Assembly: GCA_040954595.2 (NCBI GenBank)
Contig: CM082584.2
Location: 2,976,001 to 3,040,000, forward strand
Direction: 5' to 3'
DNA: 64,000 nucleotides
Origin: Balanoglossus misakiensis
Lineage: Eukaryota; Hemichordata
In this document: piece after piece, positions 1-12,126 of the stretch
How positions within the stretch are numbered: the first letter of the stretch is position 1
Layout: each line of letters opens with the position of its first letter
Notes under the pieces: model-generated
Told to the model about the DNA's origin: nothing
Seen by the model: the letters and a program-made list of their open reading frames with translations, nothing else
The model's database searches: none
Translations under genes and position numbers: made by a program

Positions 1-3000
1 CCATTAATTTTGAGTGTTTGGTGGGCTCAACCTTTGCGTCAACATTAACCAGAGCACACAGTAACCAGACCAGAGTGGACAGTATGCTGGCCATTAATTT
101 TGAGTGTTTGGTGGGCTCAACCTTTGCGTCAACATTAACCAGAGCACACAGTAACCAGACCAGAGTGGACAGTATGCTGGCCATTAATTTTGAGTGTTTG
201 GTGGGCTCAACCTTTGCGTCAACATTAACCAGAGCACACAGTAACCAGACCAGAGTGGACAGTATGCTGGCCATTAATTTTGAGTGTTTGGTGGGCTCAA
301 CCTTTTCGTCAACATTAACCAGAGCACACAGTAACCAGACCAGAGTGGACAGTATGCTGGCCATTAATTTTGAGTGTTTGGTGGGCTCAACCTTTGCGTC
401 AACATTAACCAGAGCACACAGTAACCAGGCCAGAGTGGACAGTATGCTGCCCATTTATTTTGAGTGTTTGGTGGGCTCAACCTTTGCGTCAACATTAACC
501 AGAGCACACAGTAACCAGACCAGAGTGGACAGTATGCTGGCCATTAATTTTGAGTGTTTGGTGGGCTCAACCCTTGCATCAACATTAACCAGAGCACACA
601 GTAACCAGACCAGAGTGGACAGTATGCTGGCTATTAATTTTGAGTGTTTGGTGGGGTCAACCTTTGCGTCAACATTAACCAGGCCAGACAGTAACCAGGC
701 CAAAGTGGACAGTATGCTGCCCATTAATTTTGAGTGTTTGGTGGGGTCAACCTTTGCGTCAACATTAACCAGAGCACACAGTAACCAGACCAGAGTGGAC
801 AGTATGCTGGCCATTAATTTTGAGTGTTTGGTGGGCTCAACCCTTGCATCAACATTAACCAGAGCACACAGTAACCAGACCAGAGTGGACAGTATGCTGG
901 CCATTAATTTTGAGTGTTTGGTGGGGTCAACCTTTGCGTCAACATTAACCAGGCCAGACAGTAACCAGGCCAAAGTGGACAGTATGCTGCCCATTAATTT
1001 TGAGTGTTTGGTGGGGTCAACCTTTGCGTCAACATTAACCAGGCCAGACAGTAACCAGCCCAGAGTGGACAGTATGCTGCCCATTAATTTTAAGTGATTG
1101 GTGGGGTCAACCTTTGCGTCAACATTAACCAGAGCACACAGTAACCAGACCAGAGTGGACAGTATGCTGGCCATTAATTTTGAGTGTTTGGTGGGGTCAA
1201 CCTTTGCGTCAACATTAACCAGGCCAGACAGTAACCAGGCCAGAGTGGACAGTATTCTGCCCTTTAATTTTGAGTGTTTGGTGGGGTCAACCTTTGTGTC
1301 AACATTAACCAGAGCACACAGTAACCAGGCCAGAGTGGACAGTATGCTGCCCATTAATTTTGAGTGTTTGGTGGGGTCAAGCTTTGCGTCAACATTAACC
1401 AGGCCAGACAGTAACCAGGCCAAAGTGGACAGTATGCTGCCCATTAATTTTGAGTGTTTGGTGGGGTCAACCTTTGCGTCAACATTAACCAGGCCAGACA
1501 GTAACCAGGCCAAAGTGGACAGTATGCTGCCCATTAATTTTGAGTGTTTGGTGGGGTCAACCTTTGCGTCAACATTAACCAGGCCAGACAGTAACCAGCC
1601 CAGAGTGGACAGTATGCTGCCCATTAATTTTAAGTGATTGGTGGGGTCAACCTTTGCGTCAACATTAACCAGAGCACACAGTAACCAGACCAGAGTGGAC
1701 AGTATGCTGGCCATTAATTTTGAGTGTTTGGTGGGGTCAACCTTTGCGTCAACATTAACCAGGCCAGACAGTAACCAGGCCAGAGTGGACAGTATTCTGC
1801 CCTTTAATTTTGAGTGTTTGGTGGGGTCAACCTTTGTGTCAACATTAACCAGAGCACACAGTAACCAGGCCAGAGTGGACAGTATGCTGCCCATTAATTT
1901 TGAGTGTTTGGTGGGGTCAAGCTTTGCGTCAACATTAACCAGGCCAGACAGTAACCAGGCCAGAGTGGACAGTATTCTGCCCTTTAATTTTGAGTGTTTG
2001 GTGGGGTCAACCTGTGCGTCAACATTAACCAGAGCACACAGTAACCAGGCCAGAGTGGACAGTATGCTGCCCATTAATTTTGAGTGTTTGGTGGGGTCAA
2101 CCTTTGCGTCAACATTAACCAGGCCAGACAGTAACCAGGCCAGAGTGGACAGTATGCTGCCCATTAATTTTGAGTGTTTGGTGGGGTCAACCTTTGTGTC
2201 AACATTAACCAGAGCACACAGTAACCAGGCCAGAGTGGACAGTATTCTGCCCTTTAATTTTGAGTGTTTGGTGGGGTCAAGCTTTGCGTCAACATTAACC
2301 AGGCCAGACAGTAACCAGGCCAGAGTGGACAGTATTCTGCCCTTTAATTTTGAGTGTTTGGTGGGGTCAACCTGTGCGTCAACATTAACCAGAGCACACA
2401 GTAACCAGGCCAGAGTGGACAGTATGCTGCCCATTAATTTTGAGTGTTTGGTGGGGTCAACCTTTGCGTCAACATTAACCAGGCCAGACAGTAACCAGGC
2501 CAGAGTGGACAGTATGCTGCCCATTAATTTTGAGTGTTTGGTGGGGTCAACCTGTGCGTCAACATTAACCAGAGCACACAGTAACCAGCCCAGAGTGGAC
2601 AGTATGCTGCCCATTAATTTTAAGTGATTGGTGGGGTCAACCTTTGCGTCAACATTAACCAGGCCAGACAGTAACCAGGCCAAAGTGGACAGTATGCTGC
2701 CCATTAATTTTGAGTGTTTGGTGGGGTCAACCTGTGCGTCAACATTAACCAGAGCACACAGTAACCAGCCCAGAGTGGACAGTATGCTGCCCATTAATTT
2801 TGAGTGTTTGGTGGGGTCAACCTTTGCGTCAACATTAACCAGGCCAGACAGTAACCAGGCCAAAGTGGACAGTATGCTGCCCATTAATTTTGAGTGTTTG
2901 GTGGGGTCAACCTGTGCGTCAACATTAACCAGAGCACACAGTAACCAGCCCAGAGTGGACAGTATGCTGCCCATTAATTCTAAGTGATTGGTGGGGTCAA

Positions 3001-3976
3001 CCTTTGCGTCAACATTAACCAGAGCACACAGTAACCAGCCCAGAGTGGACAGTATGCTGCCCATTAATTGTAAGTGATTGGTGGGGTCAACCTTTGCGTC
3101 AACATTAACCAGGCCAGACAGTAACCAGGCCAAAGTGGACAGTATGCTGCCCATTAATTCTAAGTGATTGGTGGGGTCAACCTTTGCGTCAACATTAACC
3201 AGAGCACACAGTAACCAGACCAGAGTGGACAGTATGCTGGCCATTAATTTTGAGTGTTTGGTGGGGTCAACCTTTGCGTCAACATTAACCAGGCCAGACA
3301 GTAACCAGGCCAGAGTGGACAGTATTCTGCCCTTTAATTTTGAGTGTTTGGTGGGGTCAACCTGTGCGTCAACATTAACCAGAGCACACAGTAACCAGGC
3401 CAGAGTGGACAGTATGCTGCCCATTAATTTTGAGTGTTTGGTGGGGTCAACCTTTGCGTCAACATTAACCAGTCCAGACAGTAACCAGGCCAGAGTGGAC
3501 AGTATGCTGCCCATTAATTTTGAGTGTTTGGTGGGGTCAACCTTTGCGTCAACATTAACCAGGCCAGACAGTAACCAGGCCAGAGTGGACAGTATGCTGC
3601 CCATTAATTTTGAGTGTTTGGTGGGGTCAACCTTTGCGTCAACATTAACTAGAGCACACAGTAACCAGGCCAGAGTGGACAGTATGCTGGCCATTAATTT
3701 TGAGTGTTTGGTGGGGTCAACCTTTGCGTCAACATTAACCAGAGCACACAGTAACCAGGCCAGAGTGGACAGTATGCTGCCCATTAATTTTGAGTGTTTG
3801 GTGGGGTCAACCTTTGCGTCAACATTAACCAGAGCACACAGTAACCAGACCAGAGTGGACAGTATGCTGGCCATTAATTTTGAGTGTTTGGTGGGCTCAA
3901 CCTTTGCGTCAACATTAACCAGAGCACACAGTAACCAGACCAGAGTGGACAGTATCCTGCCTATTAATTTTGAGTG
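1..3976. repeat. 90-bp satellite array, 44 full units plus a partial unit
   Basis: Units begin with ccattaattt at position 1 and every 90 bases to 3961, where the last copy decays after about 16 bases. The array starts inside the array at the window edge, so its true length is unknown. Units differ at a few diagnostic sites: agagcacaca versus aggccagaca at unit positions 51-60, a/g/c at 69, g/a at 73, g/t at 86 and g/c at 90. These variants recur in blocks, giving higher-order repeats. The period of 30 codons keeps frames open: the minus strand is open from 3874 to 455 and the plus strand in several long stretches. Many variants change amino acids in both frames, so I read this as non-coding satellite. 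Confidence 0.97.
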
Positions 3977-4401
3977 ACTTGTGGGTCAATTTGATCAAAT
4001 ACTGCCTACTGCTGGTGCTGCCTATTTGAAGAAATGTGAAAAGATGGCAAGACAGGTTTTGGTAAGTGTGGGCCCCCTAACTGAAGCAAAAGCACAAACT
4101 GAAAACAAAGATATGAATTTGGAATAGTTTTATTTATTACATATGAAAAATAATGAAGACTTATGCTTCAAAGTAAGTATCGACGGAGTCGAACCGCCAA
4201 TGCTGCAATGGCATTATACCCATAATACTTTTTTTGCTTTTTGCATGAATTTCATTATTTTTCATATGCTGTGCAGCTAAAGTGTGGCTAGATGGCTAAC
4301 TGCTGATGTAAAATATCTTGCATACCAATTTGGAACATTTACCCCAAGTAGTGGTCAAACAGAAACAATGCTTGCATTCAATTTGAAACAAGGTGACAAA
4401 A
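3977..4401. other. AT-rich spacer right of the satellite
   Basis: No supported gene. Short open frames of about 60 codons occur on both strands over 4284-4478 and look random. A tRNA-like fold is noted separately inside this stretch. Confidence 0.6.
4175..4230 (-). other. Short tRNA-like fold (doubtful)
   Basis: Read on the minus strand, the ends AAGTATT and GATACTT can pair over 7 bp with one G-U. A 5-bp AATGC/GCATT stem closes a 7-nt loop holding TTG. GGCGG-TTCGACT-CCGTC resembles a T arm. There is no D arm and no variable loop, and the base before the would-be anticodon is A rather than T. It could be a decayed mitochondrial-type tRNA, a SINE fragment or chance. Confidence 0.2.
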
Positions 4402-4506
4402 GTGGTCGAAATGAAACAATGAGCAAAAACAGTGTTTATCAAACTGAAATAATGTGGTCGAAATGAAACAATGAGCAAAAACAGTGTTTATCAAACTGAA
4501 ATAATG
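4402..4506. repeat. 52-bp tandem duplication
   Basis: A block starting gtggtcgaaatgaaac at 4402 is repeated at 4454 with essentially no change until about 4506. Confidence 0.9.
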
Positions 4507-4935
4507 TGCCAAAATAGCTCCTGTTGATATTGCACAAAATTAACTGTTGCATTCTACCCTTGAGTTAATTTTTATTTCTAGGCAATTATGTGTTAATACT
4601 AATTATTACCTATGGGTAAAAACCATCAGTTTCTTAAGTGCAAATCGCAAGAAGCTCCCCCATACAATTTTAGTGTTTTTTTAAATCAAGCAAGATAATT
4701 ACATTCTGTGTGATAAACTAACTAACTTTACGCGCCTGGGGACAGTTAAAAACCTCGAGCCAAATATAAAATGAGGAAAAACTGCCCCCTCCCCCGTTGT
4801 GAATTTTAAAAGTTTGGGGCTCACACTAACCAGAATTGTCTTGCCGACTCCTATTTTTCTGTGTACATTTTGATGTATTGTTGTTACGTGAGATTGAGGT
4901 TCGTGTTGATGCGGGAATTACGATGACGAAAGCAA
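4507..4935. other. Spacer without recognised features
   Basis: AT-rich sequence between two tandem duplications. I see no coding or RNA signal. Confidence 0.5.
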
Positions 4936-5121
4936 AAAATCCATCGGTGAATCAAACGGGCACACGGCGAAATTCCATTACACGACGAGCGAACTGCGAT
5001 GAAGAACGCGAACGCGGGTAACGTTGTAAAAATCCATCGGCGAATCAAACGGGCACACGGCGAAATTCCATTACACGACGAGCGACCTGCAATGAAGAAC
5101 GCGAACGCGGGTAACGCTGCA
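4936..5121. repeat. 93-bp tandem duplication, CpG-rich
   Basis: Two copies share ccatcgg(t/c)gaatcaaacg at 4941 and 5034 and continue through a block rich in CG dinucleotides (cacgacgagcga, gaacgcgaacgcgg). The CpG content stands out from the AT-rich surroundings and suggests a recent or unmethylated segment. Confidence 0.88.
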
Positions 5122-5550
5122 AAAAATCGGCAGACAAATTACACGAATGCATAGCAAAAATTATTTTACCCAACCTGACACTAATAAATTACCCAATGAT
5201 TTTAAATTTCTTATTATTACACCCCAATTAATCATCATACCTTTGTAATATTAACACCATTTATACACATCCCATAATGTTTATACCATCAAGTGTATAC
5301 CATTTTATTATTATTATACCACCAAAACCTTGTGTTACCCATTTTTTATTATTACACCATTGATGTTTACACCCTTATATATTATACCGGCATTTACCCT
5401 CTGTACATGTACAGTTTTTATTTACCACGTGGCATTACCCTTGTTTTTATAGTATTTTAATTACTTATCATACCCTTGAAACCATAATATTATACCCATG
5501 CAGACAGTTTTGTTACAGTACCCTTGTGCACACTGTTTTATTAGTCATCA
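5122..5550. repeat. Low-complexity AT-rich tract with attataccc motifs
   Basis: Irregular repetition of ttattattacacc and attatacc words over about 400 bases. There is no strict period. Confidence 0.6.
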
Positions 5551-5728
5551 TACACCAACCCTTCCCCATTCCATTACATTATACCATTTTTTATTAGCCT
5601 AACCTATTCATACACCAACCCTTCACCATTCCGTTAGATTATACCATTTTTTATTACCCTAACATATTCATACACCAACCCTTTACCATTCCCTCAGATT
5701 CAACCATTTTTATTAACCTAACCTATTG
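5551..5728. repeat. 60-bp tandem repeat, three copies
   Basis: tacaccaaccctt recurs at 5551, 5611 and 5671, each followed by an accattttttatta-type segment. Confidence 0.85.
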
Positions 5729-5908
5729 ACAGCATCCCTCTGCTTATGATATTGTTATCTGGCACGGCGTTGTTGTAGATATTGATTAGACTCCCTCCGG
5801 CGATGATATTACCAATGAACCTATTACAAAAAAAGAATGAATATTATTAATTAGATCAGATCAACAAATCATGGCGTTGTTCGTCCCTCTGGTCACAGAA
5901 GCATCATC

Positions 5909-6521
5909 TGGCGTCGTTACAAGTTTAAGTTCATCCCTCCAGTACAGTATTAGGTGGCGGCGTCGTTACAAGTATTAAGTTCATCCCTCCAGTACAGTAT
6001 TAGGTGGCGGCGTCGTTACAAGTATTAAGTTCATCTCTCCAGTACAGTATTAGGTGGCGGCGTCGTTACAAGTATTAAGTTCATCTCTCCAGTACAGTAT
6101 TAGGTGGCGGCGTCGTTACAAGTATTAAGTTCATCCCTCCAGTACAGTATTAGGTGGCGGCGTCGTTACAAGTATTAAGTTCATCCCTCCAGTACAGTAT
6201 TAGGTGGCGGCGGCGTTACAAGTATTAAGTTCATCCCTCCAGTACAGTATTAGGTGGCGGCGTCGTTACAAGTATTAAGTTCATCCCTCCAGTACAGTAT
6301 TAGGTGGCGGCGTCGTTACAAGTATTAAGTTCATCTCTCCAGTACAGTATTAGGTGGCGGCGTCGTTACAAGTATTAAGTTCATCTCTCCAGTACAGTAT
6401 TAGGTGGCGGCGTCGTTACAAGTATTAAGTTCATCTCTCCAGTACAGTATTAGGTGGCGGCGTCGTTACAAGTATTAAGTTCATCTCTCCAGTACAGTAA
6501 TAGGTGGCGGCGTCGTTACAA
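5909..6521. repeat. 50-bp minisatellite, about 12 copies
   Basis: The unit carries ggcggcgtcgttacaag, tattaagttcat and ctccagtacagtattaggt, and repeats every 50 bases with only c/t differences in tcatc(c/t)ctcc plus a few singletons. Related words on both sides (accaatgaacct near 5812 and 6549, followed by aagaatga) suggest the array grew inside a duplicated segment. Confidence 0.95.
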
Positions 6522-6851
6522 ATATTACACTCCCTCTAGCAGCAGTGTTACCAATGAACCTAATATAAAAAAGAATGAAATTATTTTAAAAAACTGATTA
6601 GATCAAGTCATCATCATTGATAAAAAAACAATGATAAGAAGAAATCATTTAAAAATTAAAGCTGCCAGCACCATTGGTGGGGCCCAAACAGTTCCCATTG
6701 TTACCAGGGTTAGTATGCCAAGGCTGTATTGTGCTGTGAATACTAAGATATAGGAAAGCTGGTCAAAGGTTACCCTGGGGTCACTGAAAATCGCGTCAGG
6801 GACACTGTGGTCTCATTTAGTGATTACACTAAAAGAAGTCTACACAGGAGT
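6522..6851. other. Spacer; fragment of a dispersed repeat at 6785-6835
   Basis: The segment with ggacactgtggtc near 6800 is repeated in diverged form near 11845. No gene signal. Confidence 0.5.
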
Positions 6852-6886
<35 letters not shown>

Positions 6887-6935
6887 CAGAGAGGCAATAA
6901 AATATGACCCCCCCCCCCCCCCCCCCCCCCCCCCC
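6852..6935. repeat. (GACA)n microsatellite and 28-nt poly-C
   Basis: Uninterrupted acag units run from 6852 to about 6886, followed by a C homopolymer at 6908-6935. Confidence 0.95.
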
Positions 6936-7330
6936 GAAAACATACGTTGTCCTTGAGATCTTATGTATGCCGGCCGGGTACAATAGACAAACCAGCCAAT
7001 TAATGAACATTTTGTACAAATACAGAGCTCAAAGTTGCATTTTAGTGAGCCCAAAAGCAAATTAGCTCAATGTTACGACAATTTTACTTATGCCACTCAA
7101 AGTTTGCATCGGTGGGGTGGGATGGCAAGTAGCCTGTCCTGGTACAATAGACAAACCAGCCAATAAATGATATGTGGTGAAGAATGAAGGGGTGGGTGTG
7201 ATTAGTACATTTTGTAAAAAAAAGACCTCGGAACTGTAATTTTGTGGGGCAAAAAGAATGGGATCCCCCCTTAAAGGTTTAAAAAAGAAGATGACCTCCG
7301 TCCCATTTGGATTTTAAAATTTAAAGCCCA
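6936..7330. repeat. Diverged copy of the G/C-run element family
   Basis: Words ggtacaatagacaaaccag, caaagttgcattttagtga, gcatcggtggggtggg and aagatgacctcc match the interior of the elements at 31466-32301 and 36014-37004. A second copy of the gtacaatagacaaaccag word at about 7142 shows the same internal tandem structure. The ends are not preserved. Confidence 0.65.
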
Positions 7331-8690
7331 AAGAAGTCGACTCATCAATTCTAGAAAAGTAGACTTTTTTGCTAAAAATGATGAAAAAATGCATAAAAAT
7401 AGAATATTCAAACTATTTGTTCAAAAAAAATATAGGACTGTATGTGGTTGACATAAGGTACTTGCATACCAATTGTCAAATCAATCTGACCAGTGGTTGT
7501 CGAGTTTCTGAGTTTTGACCAATTTCAAATTGTCCCAGCTAATTTGCATTAATTCAAAAAGTTTAACTGAATATGGCTGCCAGGTCAAATAACTGATTTG
7601 AATTTCAAGGTGCACACTCGTTGGCAAGGACAGCTGTGACAAAGTTTAGAAGCCTAGGTGTGGCAGCTTTTCAAAGCCAGGTGTGCAAAAAAAATCCAGG
7701 GAATGGGGCCCCAGCTCCTGAAAAAAACAGCACAATACCAAAAAGGGACTGATATTACTAACAAAATGTAAGCCTGTAAGAAGTCAAAAGCTGCACATCT
7801 TTTTACCACCTTGTGTCAGTACTAAGCAATAAGACTTTTTATAGAGTTGCTGTTTTAGTGGTCTTTGCAGATGCTAGAGATTAAAAAAGAAGATTTTCAG
7901 AAACAATGATAGCTATATCAATTACTGTTTGAAAAAATGTGATGTTCACCACCTTGTTTTCAGAAAAGTATTTAAATAAATGTTTTTCCAAAGAGTTAAA
8001 ACAAAGATTGGCAGCCATCTTGAATTTAAAAAAACTGCAACAATATCCCATATGCAACAAATATGCAAATTATACTATTTGACAAGGGGTTTCAGAGAAG
8101 AGGACTACTCTTCAGACTCAGACATAAAATACTAATGCAATATTCAGCAGAATTTAAAAAAAAATGACTAAGATCACTCAGGGACAATTCACAACAAAGA
8201 TCGAAACAATTAGACGTACCAATTTTAAAGACCATTATGAAAACTTTACAGATTCGGTCATAATGTAAACAAAGAATATCACCCCTGTGGACATGACAAT
8301 CAGATATGCATATTCTAATATGATTTTTAGTCCAAATAAAAAGGCAACTGCCCCAAAATACAAAATTGCAGGTTATGTCACAAACCTCATGGAGATACAT
8401 ACTAAATTTCAGAGAAAATTCCCCCCCCCCCAAAAAAATATGCAAATTTCACCACATTTTGAAGAAACAACTTGCGTCATCCCTAGAAACTTGCATAGTC
8501 AAAGAAATCCTACAAGCTTATTTCTTCTGCCAAAAACAGCAACAACTCGTTTCAAACTACAAATATGCCGAATTCAACACAATTTGAACACGCATTACTT
8601 CGCTACCCCCAGAAACCTGCATACCAAATTTGAAAGCACTTGCACCAGTGATTTCAGAAAAGGAAAAGTGTTGACAGACATAGGATGACT
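7331..8690. repeat. Degenerate dispersed repeat family R1
   Basis: Contains diverged versions of the phrases cataccaatt...caatctgacc, gttgtcgagtttctgag and ccaaatttgaaagcac. These recur at about 9720-10620, 12200-13340, 14440-16230, 18770-20310, 22470-23920 and 63840-63930. Short open frames here (for example 8287-8688) are not supported as genes. Confidence 0.6.
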
Positions 8691-9719
8691 GAACATCTAT
8701 CTACCTGTCTGATAACATTTGCAGTGCTAAGAGCAGAGATTGGTGTTGTCTTTTCACATTTTAAATCATCACACTTTGCTTCTCAAAGCTACTATTCTGC
8801 TCTGCTTGAGAAATGACTTGGGACCATTTTTGGCAAACAATAGTCACTAATCTTCCTGAGTTTATAGTACAATGTACCTACACTGTTTTAGTAATGTACT
8901 GATTATGTTCAGACTATTTCTTGTGTCTGCATATGTCTTTATTACAGAGGAATAATCTATCCGGTTGTCATTTCTCTGTTTACTCAGAAATAAACTAGTC
9001 TGGGTTGAAACAGTAGAAATTTTAAAATTGTCATACCTATTTCTGAAGAGAGTTCAAAACCAATACCTTGGGGAAGCATTATATCAAATTTGCTGGGTAA
9101 CTGTGGATTTATAACTTTGGCTAATTACAATGCTAACTCACACTGGATGATTCGATGGTATTTTTAGATTCAGATCAAAATATAAAGAACAGTACAAAGT
9201 GGCAAAATGGGATTGTTTTGTGAAAGCAAGTGGCTTGCATTGAGAGACAATAGGGTACTATACATAGGCCAAGTTGCTCAAAAAGCATGGAGAAATCACT
9301 TTTGATGAATGCATGGATGGGATGCGTTTCATTACTGTCAGTATTAATTGTCTTTTTTCGTGGTCCAAGCAATACCTTCTAAATTGAAACCAGTTTTATC
9401 ACTGCTTTTATCACAGTTTAGTTAACTTGAAATGAATATGGGTTATATCATTACTCATACCATTGGTGTTGTCTTATCATTTTTCACTGGAGATAGGAAG
9501 GCGAGATTGCGACTTACAGCATTAGATTATTACGTTTTGAACCCTTCTGTTATGACGGAAATAGTTTCAGCCTTTACTATTTAAGATAAGAATCCTTTGG
9601 AATCAGTCTGTATTTTCTCGGCAGATTTTTATTGAAAATAATAGTTTTATCGACAGTCACAAGCTGAGTACAACCAGAGTTTTGATCGGCTACCAGCTAT
9701 TATCAACAAATAGTTTAAA
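8691..9719. other. No recognised features
   Basis: AT-rich sequence without tandem repeats, terminal repeats or convincing open frames on either strand. Confidence 0.5.
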
Positions 9720-10620
9720 AGATACGATTTTTGATGGAAAATTGCAAAAATTGCCCCAAGAACACAAATTTCACTAACATTTTACAACATCTTACTTGGG
9801 TAACCCCAAGGAACGTTCCAACCAAATTTAAAAGCAATCTGACGAGGGATTTCAGAGAAAATGATTTTTGAGCAAAATTGGTAAAAATCTCCCAAACTTA
9901 CAAATAGGCAATTTACAAAAACCACCTTAGATCAAATATAGGAAGCTTCATGCTAAATTATAAAGAAATTGGCTATCACTTCCATAAATTGTTTATTTAC
10001 AAAAAATATGGAAAAGTCCAAACAAGCATAAAAAATAGAAAATTCATGATATGAGCTCAAAACATGCAGGACTTTGAAGTCGTCATGCATACAAATGTAT
10101 AAAGCAATTTGCCCAGTAGTTGATGAGTTTAGACTAATTTAACATTTTTCAAGCTCATTTGCACATTTTTGGCCATGACAACTTAAACAAAATTATATCT
10201 ACAGAACAGCCTTTACACTCCAAATATTGCGGCTATAAGTTTTTGTTGTGGATGGACATAGATACAGAAGCAGCTGAATCGCATAAGGTCCCAGTGGTAT
10301 ACACATATATTGAATGGGGCCTACAAAGATTGACTAAATTTACAATCAATCTGACAAGTAGTTTCAAACAATTTTTGATGAAAAGTTGCAAAATTTCCCA
10401 GAAGTTTCACCAAATTTCACACCAACATTTTACTTAGGTTTACACCCCTCGCCTGAGTAGGAACACGCCTTCCAAATTTCAAAGCTATCTGACAAAAAGT
10501 TTCCGAAAAACGATTTTCGACTCGGAATGGCAAAAATTGACCAAACATTACAAATATGCAAAACTGGCAACAATTTGCGCCAAACTAACTAAGATCACAA
10601 AATGAAGGAAAAAAATCTCC
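9720..10620. repeat. Dispersed repeat family R1, degenerate copies
   Basis: Repeated phrases such as ccaaatttaaaagcaatctg, gagggatttcagaga, agcttcatgctaaatt and the motif set tttgcacatttttggc...tgacaactt identify the family. Confidence 0.6.
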
Positions 10621-10925
10621 AATGAGTTGAAATGAGAAATCCATGTACACAAACATTTGTGAAATACTTCCCCTATACCCTTAATACAATTAGGTACCCT
10701 ATTCAAATAGTCATAATCAACCCACTTCTTGATCGTGGAGGATAGCACTACATAAAGGTTACCAAGTGGAGAATATTCATCCGACAAGTGATTATTAGAG
10801 GTGTGCATAATAAACCAACGGTGGATTGCTGCCCCAATAAAATTGAGAGGGTGAATTAACTATTTGATTAAAAACAGTAACATATAAACTGGCTATGAAG
10901 CATGTATACAACAAGTTGTGGTTAC

Positions 10926-11027
10926 CAGAAAAAGGTACTTCACGGGGCCGCAAGGGTCTTTAACATAGGGTCCAAGGTCTTCTCCCCCTCCTGCACAGCC
11001 TAATGATGACCATTTAAGACAGTCCAC
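10926..11027 (-). other. Exon-like cassette A0 (102 nt)
   Basis: On the minus strand the block is preceded by tttgattcacag (acceptor) and followed by gtaaccac (donor-like). One frame is open through all 34 codons and includes CAGGGEDLG; the other two frames contain stops. The flanks and the LK...AGGG...LG residues match the later cassettes at 17345, 21701 and 25306. Function unknown. It may be a coding exon of an unrecognised minus-strand gene or a repeated element that carries splice sites. Confidence 0.4.
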
Positions 11028-11540
11028 CTGTGAATCAAATATATGTGCATGTTTATAAGTAACCAATCACAAACTTGCATTATGTCATACTAATAAGTCA
11101 AAATATGCAGAACATGGTATAATGTAGGGTCAAGGCTGTGTTGTGACAACGCATAACAATAGAATACTTAGCAGATAAATCTGTGAAACAGCAATTTTGA
11201 AACTCCATTTACAACTGACTAAGTAATAGTACTGCAGAGTATAGAAGCTCCATATGGGTATACTCTTACATGGCAATCAGGTGACAAATGATATTTATGT
11301 GTAAACAACAAAAACATGCACACAGACTTAATAACACTGTACCTAAAACATACCCACCCATGGACGGCAAACAAATAATTAAATTCAAGGCGCCTATATA
11401 CAATTATAGCTATGGGTAATTCTGCCAATTCTAAATGTGTCCAAACTGAATTCATGTCCAGTTCATTCACCTCATCATAATCACATTACAGGAAATCAAT
11501 AATGCCCTAAAAAAGCAAATAAAGATGAACTCATGCTTAC

Positions 11541-11625
11541 CAGAAAGTAGTCTTAACCAAGCTTCAGCGCACAGGAGAACGAGAAACCCTGGACCAGTTG
11601 AAATTGCGACAATCATGGCTTCCAT
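11541..11625 (-). other. Exon-like cassette B1 (85 nt), leader-like
   Basis: On the minus strand tttcattcacag is followed directly by ATG, then an 85-nt block ending at a GTAAGC donor. Only one frame is open. It encodes about 28 residues starting MEAMIVAIS with a hydrophobic core including GFLVLLCA, resembling a signal peptide, and ends in phase 1. Sequence and flanks (tagtaac.aatca upstream) relate it to cassettes at 18602, 22340, 25945 and 26889. No downstream exon could be identified. Confidence 0.4.
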
Positions 11626-12126
11626 CTGTGAATGAAATATGCATAGCAGTTAGTAACAAATCATAAACCTGTAGGTCGCAATATATGGGATGTGATATAA
11701 GGGAGTGTTGAGAATATACTTCCCCAGGAATTGAGGTAGCTGTAGGATTTCCAGGGGGCCATCGATTTTTTTACATGAGAAATTGGGGGGGGGGGCACAT
11801 AACACCAGACTTTTAGGGATGGCTATGAAAAAATAGCGTCAAGGACACTGTGGTCCCATTTGAGGATTACACAGAATTAGTTATAGACAAGAATAAAAAT
11901 CACATGCGACACTGGCAAGCAGATATGACCTAACCATATATAAATATGAAAATGTAAAACAATTAACAAGGACCATGCCCAATAGACTGTCATGTGTCAT
12001 GGCAGTCTTACAAGTGATGCAAGAAAAATTTATGTTTGACCAAAAATTGTGTGTAGAAACACACATGACAAGCAACTTCTTACAGTCAGCCCTTGGACAG
12101 ACTGACAGACATTCAATAGCTAGTGG
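11626..12126. other. Spacer with G-run and repeat fragment
   Basis: Starts with the conserved upstream flank of cassette B1. At 11702 gggagtgttgagaata resembles the end of the GGGACYGTTCAG element family, and a G homopolymer lies at about 11787-11797. The ggacactgtggtc word at about 11845 is shared with 6800. Confidence 0.45.

Noticed and set aside
455-3874. 1139-codon minus-strand frame as a repeat-protein gene
   Set aside because: It lies entirely in the 90-bp satellite, lacks flanking gene structure, and unit differences change residues freely in both strands.
1-3976. CRISPR-like array
   Set aside because: Units are contiguous near-identical 90-bp repeats with no unique spacers, in an animal genome.
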